Shown: positions 1 to 12,180 of the stretch, in pieces | Numbering within the stretch: the stretch's first letter is position 1 | Layout: the number at the start of each line of letters is the position of its first letter | Origin: Calonectria ilicicola | Lineage: Eukaryota; Ascomycota; Sordariomycetes; Hypocreales; Nectriaceae | Assembly (NCBI GenBank): GCA_020809705.1 | Contig: CP085832.1 | Coordinates: forward strand, 3,100,001 to 3,164,000 | DNA length: 64,000 nt | Direction: 5' to 3' | Notes under the pieces: model-generated | What the model saw: the letters and a program-made list of their open reading frames with translations, nothing else | Told to the model about the DNA's origin: nothing | Databases searched by the model: none | Program-made: the position numbers and the translations under genes

Positions 1-773
1 TACAGAGATCATCCATCATGCTGATTCTAACCTCGAAAGTTGATATGTGTATCTTTTGAAATATCAAGACCCTCGGTACGTCCTGAAAGCGTTTTCAAAA
101 ATGTCGAACATCCAGCCCCGGGCGGTCCCAGCACGAGAAGCATCTCGCCAGGGTCGACAATGCCTTCGAATTCATGAAGAATTTTTCGTTTACTGGGAGG
201 GCTAGAGAAAGTGTGAGACAAGGATGATGCGGCACTGAGGAAAATATTTCCAGTTGTCTTTTGGAATTGCGCATTTGTTGAGTGGCCAGAGACACTCAAG
301 TTTCGAAATGCTACACCAGTCCTCCGAGTCGGACCAGAGTTCTGATCTGACTGAAACAAGTGGACAAATGACTTGACCCAGTGGAAAGCATCGAAATAAG
401 GAGAGAATGGGTCGAGCCTGCTGCCCTTGATGGGTGTAATTGCAGTTTCCTCTTCGTAAGTATCTGGGTTCTGAGAGGATTCGGTGATTTGTCGAGCGAG
501 GATTTGGATAGTGTCTGCTGCATCTTCAAGCCCAGAACAAGACCGTTTCAGAGTGTCACTGTCTGAGAGTTGAGTGTCTGACATTTTATCGCAGTCACTA
601 TAACGTATGCAATGGCCAACTCTGGAGTCGGTTTGTGGGCTGGGTTTCGCATTATTATTTAAACTTGAGATGTCATGAGTCCGCTGGTTCCCGACTGCTC
701 GGATAGATGGGGCATTGCTCCTTTGCCAGCCTCGGAAAGTCCGCATGGAGTCCGATTCATCGCTCCGGAGCAC
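1..773 (-). CDS. PDR-type ABC transporter, N-terminal part (cut by window edge)
   Basis: N-terminal cytosolic part of a full-size fungal pleiotropic-drug-resistance (ABCG) efflux pump. An open frame of 248 residues ends in the first nucleotide-binding domain. The Walker A motif reads GPPGAGCST, with Cys where most ABC proteins have Lys, which is the hallmark of the first domain of fungal PDR pumps. The frame closes just after HINFRG; a GT donor (GTTAGA, around 28-33) follows, so the gene should continue through an intron and off the left edge. The first in-frame Met is at 773, but Met at 584 (MSDTQLSD) leaves about 150 residues before Walker A, which fits the family better, so the start is uncertain. 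Substrate unknown. The membrane domains lie outside the window. Confidence 0.85.
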
Positions 774-2169
774 TCCACCCGAATGGCACTACCTCCGTTT
801 CGTACTTTTACAGCCATCAGCCACACGTAAAGGAGGTCAGGGATGCCCCACATGTCGTTGGTGTGCGTCGGAGATTCTGACAACCCAACGAGGCCTCGCA
901 AATCCAAAGGTCCAGCCTTCTCAGCCAGCCATGGCCAATTTTAGCCCAAGATTGCTAGGCTGATTGAAGACACCGCCAAAACGACATGACAGAGTAACCA
1001 ATAAATGTGGCAATAAGTGGGGGTTGACTTGTTTGTCGGGCTTCGCGCCATGGTCGAGACCAGCCAGCGCAGCCTCTAACAGCCACCATGAGATGCAGAC
1101 TCCACAACGCCAAGGCACCGTACCAAACTATTGGGTCCATCCATGGCTGCACTCATGAATATCTTTGAATGGCCAGCCAATGGCGTCAATAGCGGAACAC
1201 CGATTGACACGATCGCAGGCTGAGGATGCATATCGACGCCACTCAAGATCAGATCTGAGCCACAACGTTTGCACCATCATTTCTCTCCACACTATTATTT
1301 GGATTGCTTGTCATCTGGGGTTTTCCCCAGGCCCAGCATCTTGCATCAAGAAATCAATTCGACTACTTCGATGCCAGTGACTGCGTGTGACAATTTCCCG
1401 CGAAAATCGTTCAAAGGCCAACCAACAACTTTCATATGTGTGTGATGTCTGCCCAAACAGGGGCCAACCTGGGCGTCTTGACAGTCGATGTAGACATCCA
1501 AGATGGGGATAGTCAAGCGATTAGCATCAGCTTAAAACAAAGGGTTAGCCAATGATATGAGAAAACGATTGTTCCATTATTCAATAGTTCGGAAAATTCA
1601 CGCCGGGACCCCCGGCCAGGCAACGTGGCCCTCGTTAGTTAGCGCCATGTCAAATGGAGTTGGCGCCGCGTCGGGCGCCTTCGATAAAGGCAATGCCTCA
1701 TTCCAGCGACGACACATCACACTACTGTCAGAAGGCACCGGGAGATTCATCTGATACGGTATAGACATCGTAATCTGATAAAACAAATTACCAACGGTGT
1801 GCGGCTGATTCCAATAATGCTGTTTTCAGCCGCGCCCCAGCAGGATGCATTAAGCGAGCCCTACGAGATTTAACCGTTTTCATGATACAACCTCCGAAAT
1901 TTTGTTTGTGAGCATTGTAATTGGTTCCTTGATTCCCATCAAGGCAATAGTTAGGGCCGAGAGGCCACCAAGGTGATGTGAAGACCAGTTTATATATCAG
2001 GCCTTGAGCCATGCTCAACAGCGGTGCCAGCGCCAGTAACTGAGGAAATACTGGTGACAGAAAAAAAGAAACTAAAAAAGTGCACTCTTTTCATTCTTTG
2101 TTCTAATAATTCTATCAAAAGTAAAGTCTGCCAGAAGGCTGTTTTCGATCTTTGCTCGAGTTACAGGCC
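774..2169. other. Intergenic region, no gene recognised
   Basis: Divergent spacer between the ABC transporter (minus) and the amidase (plus). It holds only short open frames on both strands with no family resemblance or consistent splice structure. It probably carries the promoters of both genes. Confidence 0.5.
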
Positions 2170-4218
2170 ATGGCTGCGGCGCAAGACTTCTCTACTGGTC
2201 AAGACCGGCCATTATTTTTCAACTACCCAGAGCCACTTGAAAGGTGGGAGACCAAAAATCATAGTTTATTTATTCTTGCTGACATTTATCAGTCTAGTTG
2301 TGCTAGTAAAAAAGAAAAAGGTAAATAACCCTGCTCTACGAGGTCCAATATTAGACATTGTGGCATTCCCGTGAGTAATCTACGTTCTCGGAATAAGCTA
2401 CATGTTTTGACTCAAATTCAGGGTAGAGCGGATTCGATTTATCAGAAAACTTCTTTGGCACAATGCTGGATTCGGTTCATTGCGCAAGATTCGGGGATAC
2501 CTTGAGTGTTATGAGGCTCGATATGACCCAGCAGTCATTCCAGTGCCCCAGAATGATGTATCACATGGAGAAGGCAACGCTTGTACTCCCAAGTCCATCT
2601 TTCAAAATCTCCCAAAGCCACTCCAGCAATCTGAATACTATTCAGTGGCTGATTATCGCGCTCTATACCTCTTAGGGGAGATCACCCCGACCGATGTCGC
2701 CCAGGCGATCCTACGGCTGATCCGCTGTGACGTGTCACCAGCAGGAAAACACTCTTTAGCATGGATTAACATAAAAGTCGACCTTGTTTTGAAGGCTGCT
2801 GAGGAGTTAATAGTACGCTACCGAGAAAAGCGCTCCCTGGGCCCGCTGGACGGTGTCCCCGCATCAATCAAGGATGATTTTGACGTGGATGATTATCTAA
2901 TGACAATGGGTTCATTGGAAAATTATGCCGGCAAGGCCGTTAAACAGGGCTCAATAACAAATTGGTCTGTAAGAAAATTACAAGAAGCGGGAGTAATAAT
3001 CCTTGGAAAACTCACAATGCACGAATACGGAATGGGTAAGCTTTCAGTTGACACCCTGCCTTTTTTACATTAATTCACTGACCTTTTCTTTTAGATACCA
3101 CTGGTTGCAATGTTCATTATGGAACACCCAGGAATCCCTTTAATCCGGACTATTATCCCGGTGGCAGCTCGTCAGGTGCTGCATATGCCGTAGGAACAGG
3201 ATTGATCCCAATTGCCCTAGGTGGGGACGCTGGCGGAAGCATCCGAATTCCTGCCTCGTACTGCTCGGTCTTCGGTCTCAAGCCAACCCACGGGCGTTTG
3301 TCCCCGTACCCAACACCAAATTGTGCCCCAACATGCTGTGTTCAGGGTCCAATGGCGTCTGACATGTACTCTCTTGCAGCTGTGTACAATGCAATCGCTC
3401 AACCCCACCCTACTTCTCAATTCTACCGACTTTGCCGCGAACCGTCTAAGCCGCTAACAAGACTGCTTGGAGTAGATGAGTCATGGTTTTCATGTGCTGA
3501 TCTCGGTGTGCAAAAATTGGCCAAGGGCATGATTAGCAAGCTCTGTGTAGAATACGAGTACACCATTGTGCCCATCAATATTCCGTTCATAACAGAGGGC
3601 CAGGCATCTCACGCAATGACAGTACTGGTAGATGCAGCCAGTTTGCTTCCAGATACGAGCAAGGTCTCGGCCCCTAATAAGATTCTGCTAGCTGTTGGAC
3701 GCACCACACCTGCAGAAGACTACCTACTTGCGCAGAAATTACGAAGTTTACTCATGCAGCACCTCTCTCACCTATGGCGTGTTCATCCTGGAATGCTGAT
3801 TGTCACACCCACCACGGCATGCGCAGGTTCGCCGATACGTGGCGGTCGCAGTGAACTGAAATATGGGCTTCTCGATGGAGATCATACGATAGAAAGTATG
3901 GCCTATACATGGCTGGCCAACTTTTGTGGGCTGCCGTCAATATCTGTACCCGCTGGCTTTGTCGTTCCAGAAGGTCAACATGGATCTAGCGAGGAGGCAG
4001 ATGAAAAGACACTAGGGAAGATACCAGTCGGTCTCATGGCGACGGGAGAGTGGTGCAGCAAAAATGCATTGCTGGAGTTTGGGGCTGAGGCAGAGGCTGT
4101 GGGCAGGTATCAGCGATGCAGGCCTCCCACTTGGGAGGACGTGATATCCCACGCCAAGGCTTCAGTGTTAAAAGAGACATGTGTACAAGAAAAGGTTGAA
4201 GACAAAAGATGTGTTTAA
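2170..4218 (+). CDS. Amidase signature family hydrolase
   Basis: Amidase of the amidase-signature superfamily, which hydrolyses carboxamides to acid and ammonia; substrate not predictable. Modelled with four exons: 2170-2243, 2293-2370, 2422-3035, 3095-4218 (introns of 49, 51 and 59 nt; the first has a clear CTGAC branch site), giving 629 residues. The start MAAAQDFSTG was chosen because it leads through splice-compatible short exons into NPALRGPILDI and LWHNAGFGSLRKIRGYL, the usual N-terminal pattern of these fungal amidases. The catalytic Ser-cisSer-Lys triad is visible: Lys in ASIKDDFDV, cis-Ser in GGSSSGAAYAVG and the nucleophile Ser in GGDAGGSIRIP. There is no signal peptide, so it is likely cytosolic. 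The two short 5' exons are less certain than the rest. Confidence 0.85.
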
Positions 4219-4441
4219 AACAGAAATAAATTCGGTTATCAAAAGTCTAAATAAAACTTAGGAATAAGCTAAGGCTTACTAAATAAGACTTATTTATTGA
4301 AAGGATCCGCACTTTCCATTACGTCCCTTAGCCTCAGGCCAAAAGATAAGTCAATAATCACAATGCTCGTGATTACCGGTGCGGATAACAGCTGCTAAGG
4401 AACACCTGTAATGTACAGTGAACCAGGTCGTAACATTTATC

Positions 4442-6082
4442 CTAGAGCAGTTCCATTTCCAACCCATATGCTTCAATGTCTTCCATCAATCATTCAATAG
4501 GCGTCATGTAGCTTGTATCATGAGCATTTTGGATACCCTGTGACCCGCCCGTCAACATACCACAAACACGACCTTGCATGTCCCAAACACTGGATCCAGA
4601 GTCCCCATTGCGGGAGAATCGTCCTCTCAAATCACCTCTTGGTTTATAGCCAAGAATACATAGCTCGTCGAACTGGAACGCCCCATTTCTGATTGGAACC
4701 CGCCTGACCGACCTAACGCTGTTTGGTTCGCCGATGGTAAGGTCCGTGGCTTGGCCGTACTTGTAAACCATTGTTGTTAGATATCCTAACTTACTTTCCG
4801 TTGTGGGGCGCCTCAACAAGTTTTCAGGGACCGTTCCTTCCAATTTCACTGTTTGTTCTTCATGGTCAAGTTTCCAGCCCAGCTTGACGTTGGAAGCAAA
4901 ATACTGGTGTAGTGCCCACTCGATTTCATAATATCCGTACTTTTCCCCGACAAGTGAGCGGTTTTCCAGGCTGCCAAGGGGAACTTAATGTTTTTCGGAG
5001 TCCAATTCGATAAGTGCCCAGTCTCTGAGCATCTTTGGGCCTGAGGAAGTTGTCTTTGCACCAACAGCAGGGGAGAAAGCAATGTGACCAATGGATCGCG
5101 TGGCTTCGTCAGCAAAAGGAGTCAGGTATTGTTGCAATCGACGGCATTGCATCAAGCCGTCGTGCTGCGGAAAATCTACTCAATTCTTTTCACAATTGAT
5201 GAGTACTTTGTTAAGATGAGAGATCTCCAGCTCGAGGTCATTCATCATCTCTGTGAAAGTAAGGTTACCGGGTTGGATGATTCGATGGCCGGGCTCATCA
5301 TCACTGTGCTTGTAGAGATGAGTTTGCTCTAGCGTCTCATCTTTGAACACAACATGACGACATGTTAGAGCTAGGATTGCCCCGGTATGCTTTTGGCGTA
5401 GATAAAGCCCCTTTGTGCCTTCATGATCTGGCGCATCATAAGGGGCAATGCATGTCCCTAGATGCTGAGAAAACCGCGCCTCCACAGATTCGGGTGTGTC
5501 CGGAGGACTGCGGGGGACCCTTGGCCCAGTGTGTGCAAATTGAGAGACTGGTACAGTCGAAGACAGTGTAGTTGGAGCCAGTGAAATTGGTGGAGTTGGT
5601 GAATCCAAGGATGTGTCACAACCACAATGCTGGACGACCCGAGCCTCTTTGATCTCGCAATGAACATCGCTCAACCCGAAATCCAAGAGGATCTCCCGGC
5701 ATCTGCTAGCAATCCTATAGCCTTCTGAAAACGAAGTGGAATTTGGTTCAACTGATATGAGCATCTTGACTGGTTGATCAGACGGCGGGGCTGCAAATGG
5801 AACAACACCTAGGCGAAGGATATCAATGATTGTCCACTCGATTCCATCAAGGGTCTGAAGAACACTTTGACGAAGAAAGCTGTTAGGATCATTCCATAAT
5901 TCAACAATTGGATGATTCCCAACAGGACTAAGGCCTTTATAGATAGGATAGTTTCTTTCATAATACTCAAAAGGCTCGTTGTCTGAACGAGCGATTAATT
6001 TAGGTTGGCTGGGAAGACCATAATAGTATCCTAGCTGTTCTTCGAGTCTAGGTGGCTCGGGTCTAGGTGGCTTGGTGCTCAT
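4442..6082 (-). pseudogene. Trypsin-fold protein, broken tandem copy (three in-frame stops)
   Basis: Paralogue of the intact gene at 7184-8902, sharing the N-terminus (MST..PP.LEEQLGYYYGLPSQPKL) and the C-terminal protease-like region. The whole 547-codon frame from 6082 to the natural TAG at 4442 stays in one phase but is closed three times: TGA near 5180 after NCEKN, TAA near 4987 after DSEKH, and TGA at 4490 where the intact copy has Trp (TPINW). No frameshift is needed. The trypsin-like positions remain: ALTCRHV (His), RDWALIEL (Asp) and GDSGSSVWD (Ser). Each stop is one C:G to T:A transition from a plausible sense codon (CGA, CAA, TGG). The family is fungal and of unknown function. Readthrough cannot be excluded, but a pseudogene is simplest. 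Confidence 0.75.
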
Positions 6083-7183
6083 GGCGGGAGACGGTTGGCT
6101 GGATGGATGGTAACGGAGTGGATGATGGTTGAGTTGGGATGTCGCCAGGGTTAATATAAGGGTTTTCCCGACGGGGGAAACTAAGGGTGTTCGTATTTGC
6201 AGTGAGTCACTGATTCTGTTTTTTGTTTACTTATATTATTCAAGGAAAATTCTTCAAGATAATTTTAAAATAAATAAAATTATTTATTTTTTACATTTCT
6301 TTTTTAAGATTTTTCTAGAATCGTTATATGTATATGTGCGCCTAGTCAGAAACCCTTTGGGGTCTCTGGTCTGAGTCATTGTCGAAGGCTGGGTATGAGT
6401 CTCATTGTATGTATCTCACTGTTCTTGGCCTCGCGGCAATATCTACTGCTACCTTATCTTACAAGAAGGCTCCCTTTGAAACAAAGGATAGGTCTAATAC
6501 TAATCAATCAATGTGCACCTAGTATAATATATTTGTGCGCGTAGGAAGACTCATCAAAAATGATCCTCATGCGCACAGTCCTTCGCGGACACTACCAGGA
6601 TCCAGTCATCGCTGGAACTAAGTCATCAACAACACCGGCTCCTCAAGGTCATTAAGGGCAACCGGGTGTGGTTCCAGTAGCTCCTAAATTGGGCAGCAAC
6701 AGTCGATGCAACCAATTCAAGGTCTGAGGGCAGATGGATAGGTGGCAATAGATTAATAGCCTGGGTGACCAATGCGATTGTACAGTTTATCAAGACAGTA
6801 ATAAACATCTCATAACACACCGCTTTAATGCTAATTTTCCTTGGAAGTGAGATTGTCATTAGCTCTTTTTATCCCAACAGGAAAGCCGTCGTGCATACAG
6901 TAAAGAATAGGCTTAAACTGTTCGGGTGGACACTGGTGTTTACAAAAGAGTGTTCCTGCACGCATATATGTTTTGATGGATGCACACAGAAGGTTATTTA
7001 ATTGAACGATTTATTTCCAGCCTTTAATTTGACTGGTAAAGCTGTGGATCCAACCATATGGATTATAGCTTGCAAATTCCAGCAAGCAGATGTGACCACA
7101 TATTTCGTTTACAGTGCCCTCGTCTATTTTAGGATCACGGCAGATAAAAACCTTCGACTAGAATACATAAAACAAAATTTACC
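6083..7183. other. Spacer between the tandem paralogues
   Basis: No gene recognised. The part from about 6220 to 6320 is very A/T-rich with an imperfect inverted repeat (AAATAAATAAAATTATTTATTT core), and two short GTGCNCCTAGT-like sequences near 6337 and 6513 may be remnants of small mobile elements. It presumably holds the promoter of the broken copy. Confidence 0.4.
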
Positions 7184-8902
7184 CTAGATCAGTTCTAGTT
7201 CAAAACCACAAGCCTCTATGTCCTCCATAAGCCAGTTTATGGGAGTGACATAACTGGTGTCGTGAGCCCCCATGAGACCCTGTGAGCCACCAGTCAACAT
7301 GCCACAAATGCGGCCTTGTGCATCCCAGACACAGGAATCTGAGTCCCCAGGGCTAGAAAATGGCGTCCTTATAAAGCCATGAGGTAACTGACCGAGGACA
7401 CACAACTCTTCGACTTCGAATGTCTGGTTGCTGATTGGGATCCGATGAACCGATTTGATGTTATTCGTCACCCCAATTGTCAGATCAGTGCTTGCTCTGT
7501 ACTTGAAAACCATGTTTCCTAGTTCACCGGTAATAGTGTCTTCGGTTTTGGGATATTTCAGCCAAGTTTCTGAGACTGTTCCACCCAATTTTACAGTTTG
7601 ATGTTCATGACCAAAATGCAGATCAAGTTTAGTATCCTTGAAGCCTCTGGCCTGTGCCTTTATAACACTTTTGAACGCAAACCATCCACCGACGAATGTC
7701 GAATTTTCCAATTTTTCCAAGGGAAATTGGTGAGTGTTCGGGTGCAGCTCGATAAGTGCCCAATCGCGAAGATATTTCGAGCCCGAAGTGGTCTCTGCCA
7801 CGCTCATCGCGGGGGAAGCCATGACGTGTCCAATGATTCGCGAGTCCTTCTCAGTAACCATGGCCAGGTCCTGTTGCAAACGGTTGTGCTTCAATAGTTC
7901 GTTCCGCTGTGATAAAATTAGGGCATCCATGCGGCGCTTTTTTTCTCCTTCCAAATACTGGATTCGAGAATATCGCATAAGCTCCGTTTCCAGATTTTCG
8001 ATAAGACACTTCAGCTCATCCTTCATCTCCTGGAGGGTACTGTTCCTAGGCTGAATAATGAGATGGCCTGGTCTATTGTCGTCATGTGAGTAGTTCTCAT
8101 TCATCAATTTCCCAACTCCATCAAAAGCCACGTGCCGGCACGTCAAGGCAAGAATTACTCCGGTATTCTTTTGGCGCACGTAAAGACACTTGGTGCCTTC
8201 GTGAGAGGGTGAATCATGAGGGGCGATGCTTGTGCCCAGATATTGGGAAAGTTGTGCCCTTATAGAGACCGGCTCTTCCAAAGGAGCAGATTCAAGCCCA
8301 ATGTGCGCAGGTTGAGCAACTGGCATACTGGTTGTGGCCGCTGCGGTTGCTGTGGTAGCTGTAGTTGTGGTGGTGGTTCCTGTGGTTGTGGTAGTGGTTG
8401 CTGCGGTTGTGGTTGCTGTTGGTAGAGTTGGAGTCGTGGAGGCATACCGAGTCACCTGAGCCTCTTTGATCTCGCAGTGGATATCGTCCAGTCCGAACTC
8501 TAAGAGAATCTCTCGGCATCTCATGACAATCGCATACCCCTCTGAAAACGTAGTCGAGCCTGGTTCCACCGAGATGAGCACCGTGACTGGTTGGTTGGGT
8601 TTCTGGCCATGATGAGGGAGATGAGGCGGAAATGATGTCAGACCAAGCCGGAGGATGTCGATTACAGTCCAATCAATGCCCCCAAGACTCCGAAGAACCT
8701 TTTGCCGAAGAGAGCTATTAGGATCATCCCATAGTTCAACAATTGGATGATCTCCAACAGGACCGAGGGCTTTATAGACAGGAAACCGGCCTTCGTAGTG
8801 CTCAAAGGGCTCAGTACTTGAGCGAGAAATCAGTTTAGGTCGGCTAGGAAGACCACAATAGTATCCTAGCTGTTCCTCCAGACTAGGTGGCTCGGTGCTC
8901 AT
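7184..8902 (-). CDS. Trypsin-fold (S1-like) protein of unknown function, intact copy
   Basis: Single-exon frame of 572 residues starting MSTEPPSLEEQLGYYCG. Residues 1-150 form a conserved fungal N-terminal module of unknown role. A Thr/Ala low-complexity linker (about 155-190) follows, then a region with trypsin-like landmarks: ALTCRHVAF (candidate His), LRDWALIEL (candidate Asp) and GDSDSCVWDAQGRICG (candidate Ser). The usual GDSG is GDSD here, whereas the broken neighbour keeps GDSGSS, so catalysis is doubtful. A helical stretch rich in charged residues (about 295-350) lies between the His and Asp segments. There is no signal peptide, so it should be intracellular. It is a tandem duplicate of the copy at 4442-6082, in the same orientation. 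The family assignment is from fold-level motifs only. Confidence 0.7.
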   Translation of the reverse strand: MSTEPPSLEEQLGYYCGLPSRPKLISRSSTEPFEHYEGRFPVYKALGPVGDHPIVELWDDPNSSLRQKVLRSLGGIDWTVIDILRLGLTSFPPHLPHHGQKPNQPVTVLISVEPGSTTFSEGYAIVMRCREILLEFGLDDIHCEIKEAQVTRYASTTPTLPTATTTAATTTTTTGTTTTTTATTATAAATTSMPVAQPAHIGLESAPLEEPVSIRAQLSQYLGTSIAPHDSPSHEGTKCLYVRQKNTGVILALTCRHVAFDGVGKLMNENYSHDDNRPGHLIIQPRNSTLQEMKDELKCLIENLETELMRYSRIQYLEGEKKRRMDALILSQRNELLKHNRLQQDLAMVTEKDSRIIGHVMASPAMSVAETTSGSKYLRDWALIELHPNTHQFPLEKLENSTFVGGWFAFKSVIKAQARGFKDTKLDLHFGHEHQTVKLGGTVSETWLKYPKTEDTITGELGNMVFKYRASTDLTIGVTNNIKSVHRIPISNQTFEVEELCVLGQLPHGFIRTPFSSPGDSDSCVWDAQGRICGMLTGGSQGLMGAHDTSYVTPINWLMEDIEACGFELELI

Positions 8903-11900
8903 GGCGAATGGTGTTGGAGGAGATGGCTTGCCGGTCGATGGCCAGGTGGTCGGCGAGAAAGGTGTTGATACTCGGGGAGGTAGCGGTTTGGAAGGCGTGG
9001 TCGTTGCAGTGATTCACTGATATGAAAGAAGTTGGGTGGAAAGTCGACTCGATGACCCTGTGAGGTATACCGGACACTGGTTAGATTCGCCATCGTTCAA
9101 AATAAATGAGACGAGTGCCTCTGATCGAATGGGAACAATGGTTCAACGGACAAATGAAGGACTGGTTCGGTGTTCTCTCAATATATATTTCTTGGATAGA
9201 CTCACCAAACGTATGCTGGATTGTACATAACAAGCTCATCAATCCGAAATGAAGACATGTTGGACCACAACTTCAAACAAACTTGACTGCACAGCGCAGA
9301 CGAGCGGGTAGGTCTCCCGATGCTGTGTAGTTTTCATGCTTTCGACGTGACAAGATTGATGGAAACTTGTTCAGAAACTTGCCCCAAAAGGGGGGAAGGC
9401 TGTCGCTTGTCGGCAAACGTCCGATAAAAAGTGAAGCATCGCACTAAAAAAAGCTGTTGTCAAGACTGTGGCGGGTCGGGGATTGTGTGCCAAACAACTT
9501 TGGTACGGAAAAGAAAATTGCAATTTTGGGATTTGCTGGAATTGAGTGTCTGCCAGGGCTTGGGCGCACGTCGTTTGCACGAATCGTTCGTTTGGCTTAG
9601 CTGTAGAGCCAACATCGCATCAGCAACTGGCAGAGCCGCCACCATTGACTTGCCCTGACGCGTGTTCCTACCTTCTGCGACAGCAGTGGGAGATGAATTA
9701 TTTCTCCTTAGTCTCGGATAAAACAAATTGCGTTGGGTTCTTCCAATGTGCCAGTAATGACCAGTATCTACGCGACCGTCATTATCAGAATAATCTCTCA
9801 TTGAGGGGGTGGTGTTACGTGGGACTGCATCAGGAGCGTTTAATTCACTTTCGCTTGTTTTATGGCATTACAAAACATCCGCCGTAAGCGAGCGACCATT
9901 CACAGAGAACACTCAGGGAATCAAGTGACAGAGGTCACTCTTGGCGCAGCGATTGGAGTTTCCACATCCAGCACAGAGCCCACAAGCGCGAGGAGAGAAA
10001 CTCTTGTTCTTGGAGCAAGGAACAATGAGCAATCTTTCAAGGAAACGAGCAAACTGCACAAAGGACCCTCATAAATAATTACTTACGACCAAAGAACAGG
10101 TGCGACATGCGATTTCCCATGTGCTTCAAGTGGTTGATGTTTCTTGTCAGACGAGGACGTTCGTCTCCAACATCTATGAACCTTTTGTCGTGTCGCCGCC
10201 CGTCGAGCCTAAACAGAAAAGATGGGCTGGGAGCAGCGGCACACATATTTAAAACACCGAGATCCTATATCAGGCTAGCCTTTAGTGATAATAATTCCCC
10301 CCTTTTCCCTCCCTGTAGATGTCATCTGTCATAGGCCAATTTTCTCAGCTGGTGAGTTTCCACGAGTTACCACCAAGAACCAGCCACAAAGGTGTCAGCC
10401 ACAAGAGGTGAGCCTCGCCGCCACGACGCCACCGAGGCCAGAAAACAATGAAGGTACAAGGTCACTTGTGGCAGTGAATGCGGCGACCAAGCCTTGTTAA
10501 ATACACACAATCCAAAATTCTCTTCCAACAAATAAATAAGAAAAGCCTAAATAAGCTAATTCGCTTGATTTACTTTATTTTTATTTTTATTTATTTATCT
10601 TATGAACAGGGCGCTTTATTTCTTTCCGAACAGCCTCTACCGACTTGGGATGTGCCTGACGTTCACGTTACATTCCCTTTTGAGTATTGTGGCGTAGTGG
10701 GCGAGTCCTGCAACTTGACAAACGCCACCTTCATATTTCATATTGAGGCTTGATTCAGGTGCTCGGGGTCTGCAAAAGGCATCGTGTGGTGGTTATGAAT
10801 AAAAATTAAAGAAAAGCTTACTGTGCTTGCTTGAAAACAGGTAATTTTTAACATGGATGAAAATTTTGCGCGAGCAGATTGGGTGGCGACTTGTCCACGG
10901 TAAGTCTACCTTTTCCCCCCATCTTCCAGCCAAATTATAAATAAATAAATATTATATAAACAAAGTAAGCAAGTAATTTATATATAAGGCTTATTATTAT
11001 TCATTTATTTATTTTCTTTCTTTTACTACCAGATTGCTATCTTCGGGCGGTTAAGTTTCATGTTACTAAAGGTGAGGAAGTCAACAGGGACCCAATCTTT
11101 CAAAGGGTGTATTATAAATGCAGTGGCTGGAAGATGTGGTGGCTGGAAGATGTGGTGGCTGATGGGTGGTGTGGCTTGTGTGGCTTTTAGCTGACCAACA
11201 GTTCCTGTCCTCTGAATCAGTGAACTGTGTTTTCTCCAACTGAGATGAACCATGTCGGGAAATGCTCGGTTGTGATGGGCCCTTCCGCCTCAGTGAGGAA
11301 AGTGGATATTAAGATGAGACCCTCCCTTTAACGGGCCCCTATGTGACTTTTAATGCCAGAGGAAATTTTGATGATTAGATAAGCGATGGTTTTTGGGTGG
11401 TAAAAGTCACGGGGGTCCGTTGAGGGGTCCGTTGACAAGGGTCTTGCTGCAAGTCCCGACCCAGGACAAACTCCTCACTGAAAACCGAGAGCCGCCTGAA
11501 GCATGAGGTGCCTTCAATGCTACGGTCAATTCAATCCAATTCAATCAACTAGGAGGTAAAAAAAAAAAGAAAGAAAGAAAAAATAGAGGTATTTTATGAG
11601 TCCAGCTAATTTTATTCCTTCTGTGTTCAACCTATCTAATTCCTCTGTCAGCTTTTTTTGCGCTGATGAAGTGGAATAGCCTGTAGCACTTTCGGCATGG
11701 GTTAGACTACGGCTCACCTCCACCCTGGTCACTTGGATTACATACGCCACCAAAAAATCGCAGACAATGTTGTGTGATTGGATGTACATCACGTGACCAT
11801 TGTGGAAGCTTACTGCACTTGATGGGATCTTCGTGTTGTGATGAGATGGTGTGGCGGCAACGCATAAAAGGCTATATACTAGAATAGGAAATTTAATAAG

Positions 11901-12180
11901 CGGTTCTATTAAAATACTAACAGGATGCGATTAGTGTCACAGTATACAATAAAAGTCTTCTGTCTTATATGTTGTGATAGAAATAGGAGTTACCACAATA
12001 GCACATTACATACACATCTCACCCGGAAGAAGAAGTAATCCAGCTTAGTAAAGGAAGCTATCCCAACTAAAGCGACTCTATAAAATTGAAGCCCTGAGTA
12101 CTGACTAGGAAGTAATGATAAAGGAAACCTTAAAAGTCTATCCTTGACTCAAACACACTGTATCGACGAATCGCTATGGC
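8903..12180. other. Gene-poor, A/T-rich spacer with repeat remnants
   Basis: No gene supported; open frames such as 9460-9801 (minus) and 9546-9887 (plus) lack any family pattern. Notable contents are a diverged inverted pair of A/T-rich segments near 10520-10605 and 10938-11030, a short tandem duplication of TGGCTGGAAGATGTGG near 11122-11165, and A/T-rich DNA at 11880-12170 that might be a degraded retroelement but shows no recognisable ends or coding. Confidence 0.4.
10520..11030. repeat. Diverged A/T-rich inverted pair (possible MITE remnant)
   Basis: The segment at about 10520-10605 (AAATAAATAAG..AAAGCCTAA..TTTACTTTATTTTT..TTTATTTATC) resembles the reverse complement of the segment at about 10938-11030 (..ATAAGCCT..TTGCTTACTTTGTTTATA..). 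Each is itself fold-back prone. The arrangement suggests terminal inverted repeats of a small non-autonomous element, but the low complexity makes chance similarity possible. Confidence 0.3.

Noticed and set aside
2024..2374. 116-codon open frame as a separate small gene
   Set aside because: Only its last part is coding, as the second exon of the amidase; the rest is intron and upstream DNA in the same phase.
4442..8902. Repeat-induced point mutation as the proven cause of the stops in the broken paralogue
   Set aside because: All three stops are C:G to T:A compatible, but only one is clearly in the favoured CpA context, and the two copies are already diverged at protein level, so ordinary mutation fits as well.
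9460..9887. Opposed open frames of 113 codons each
   Set aside because: They overlap on both strands, lack family motifs and have no splice-compatible neighbours; likely chance.
11880..12170. Possible LTR or retroelement fragment (TGTTGTGATAGAAATAGG region)
   Set aside because: No paired LTR, target duplication or gag/pol translation could be found, so no element is claimed.
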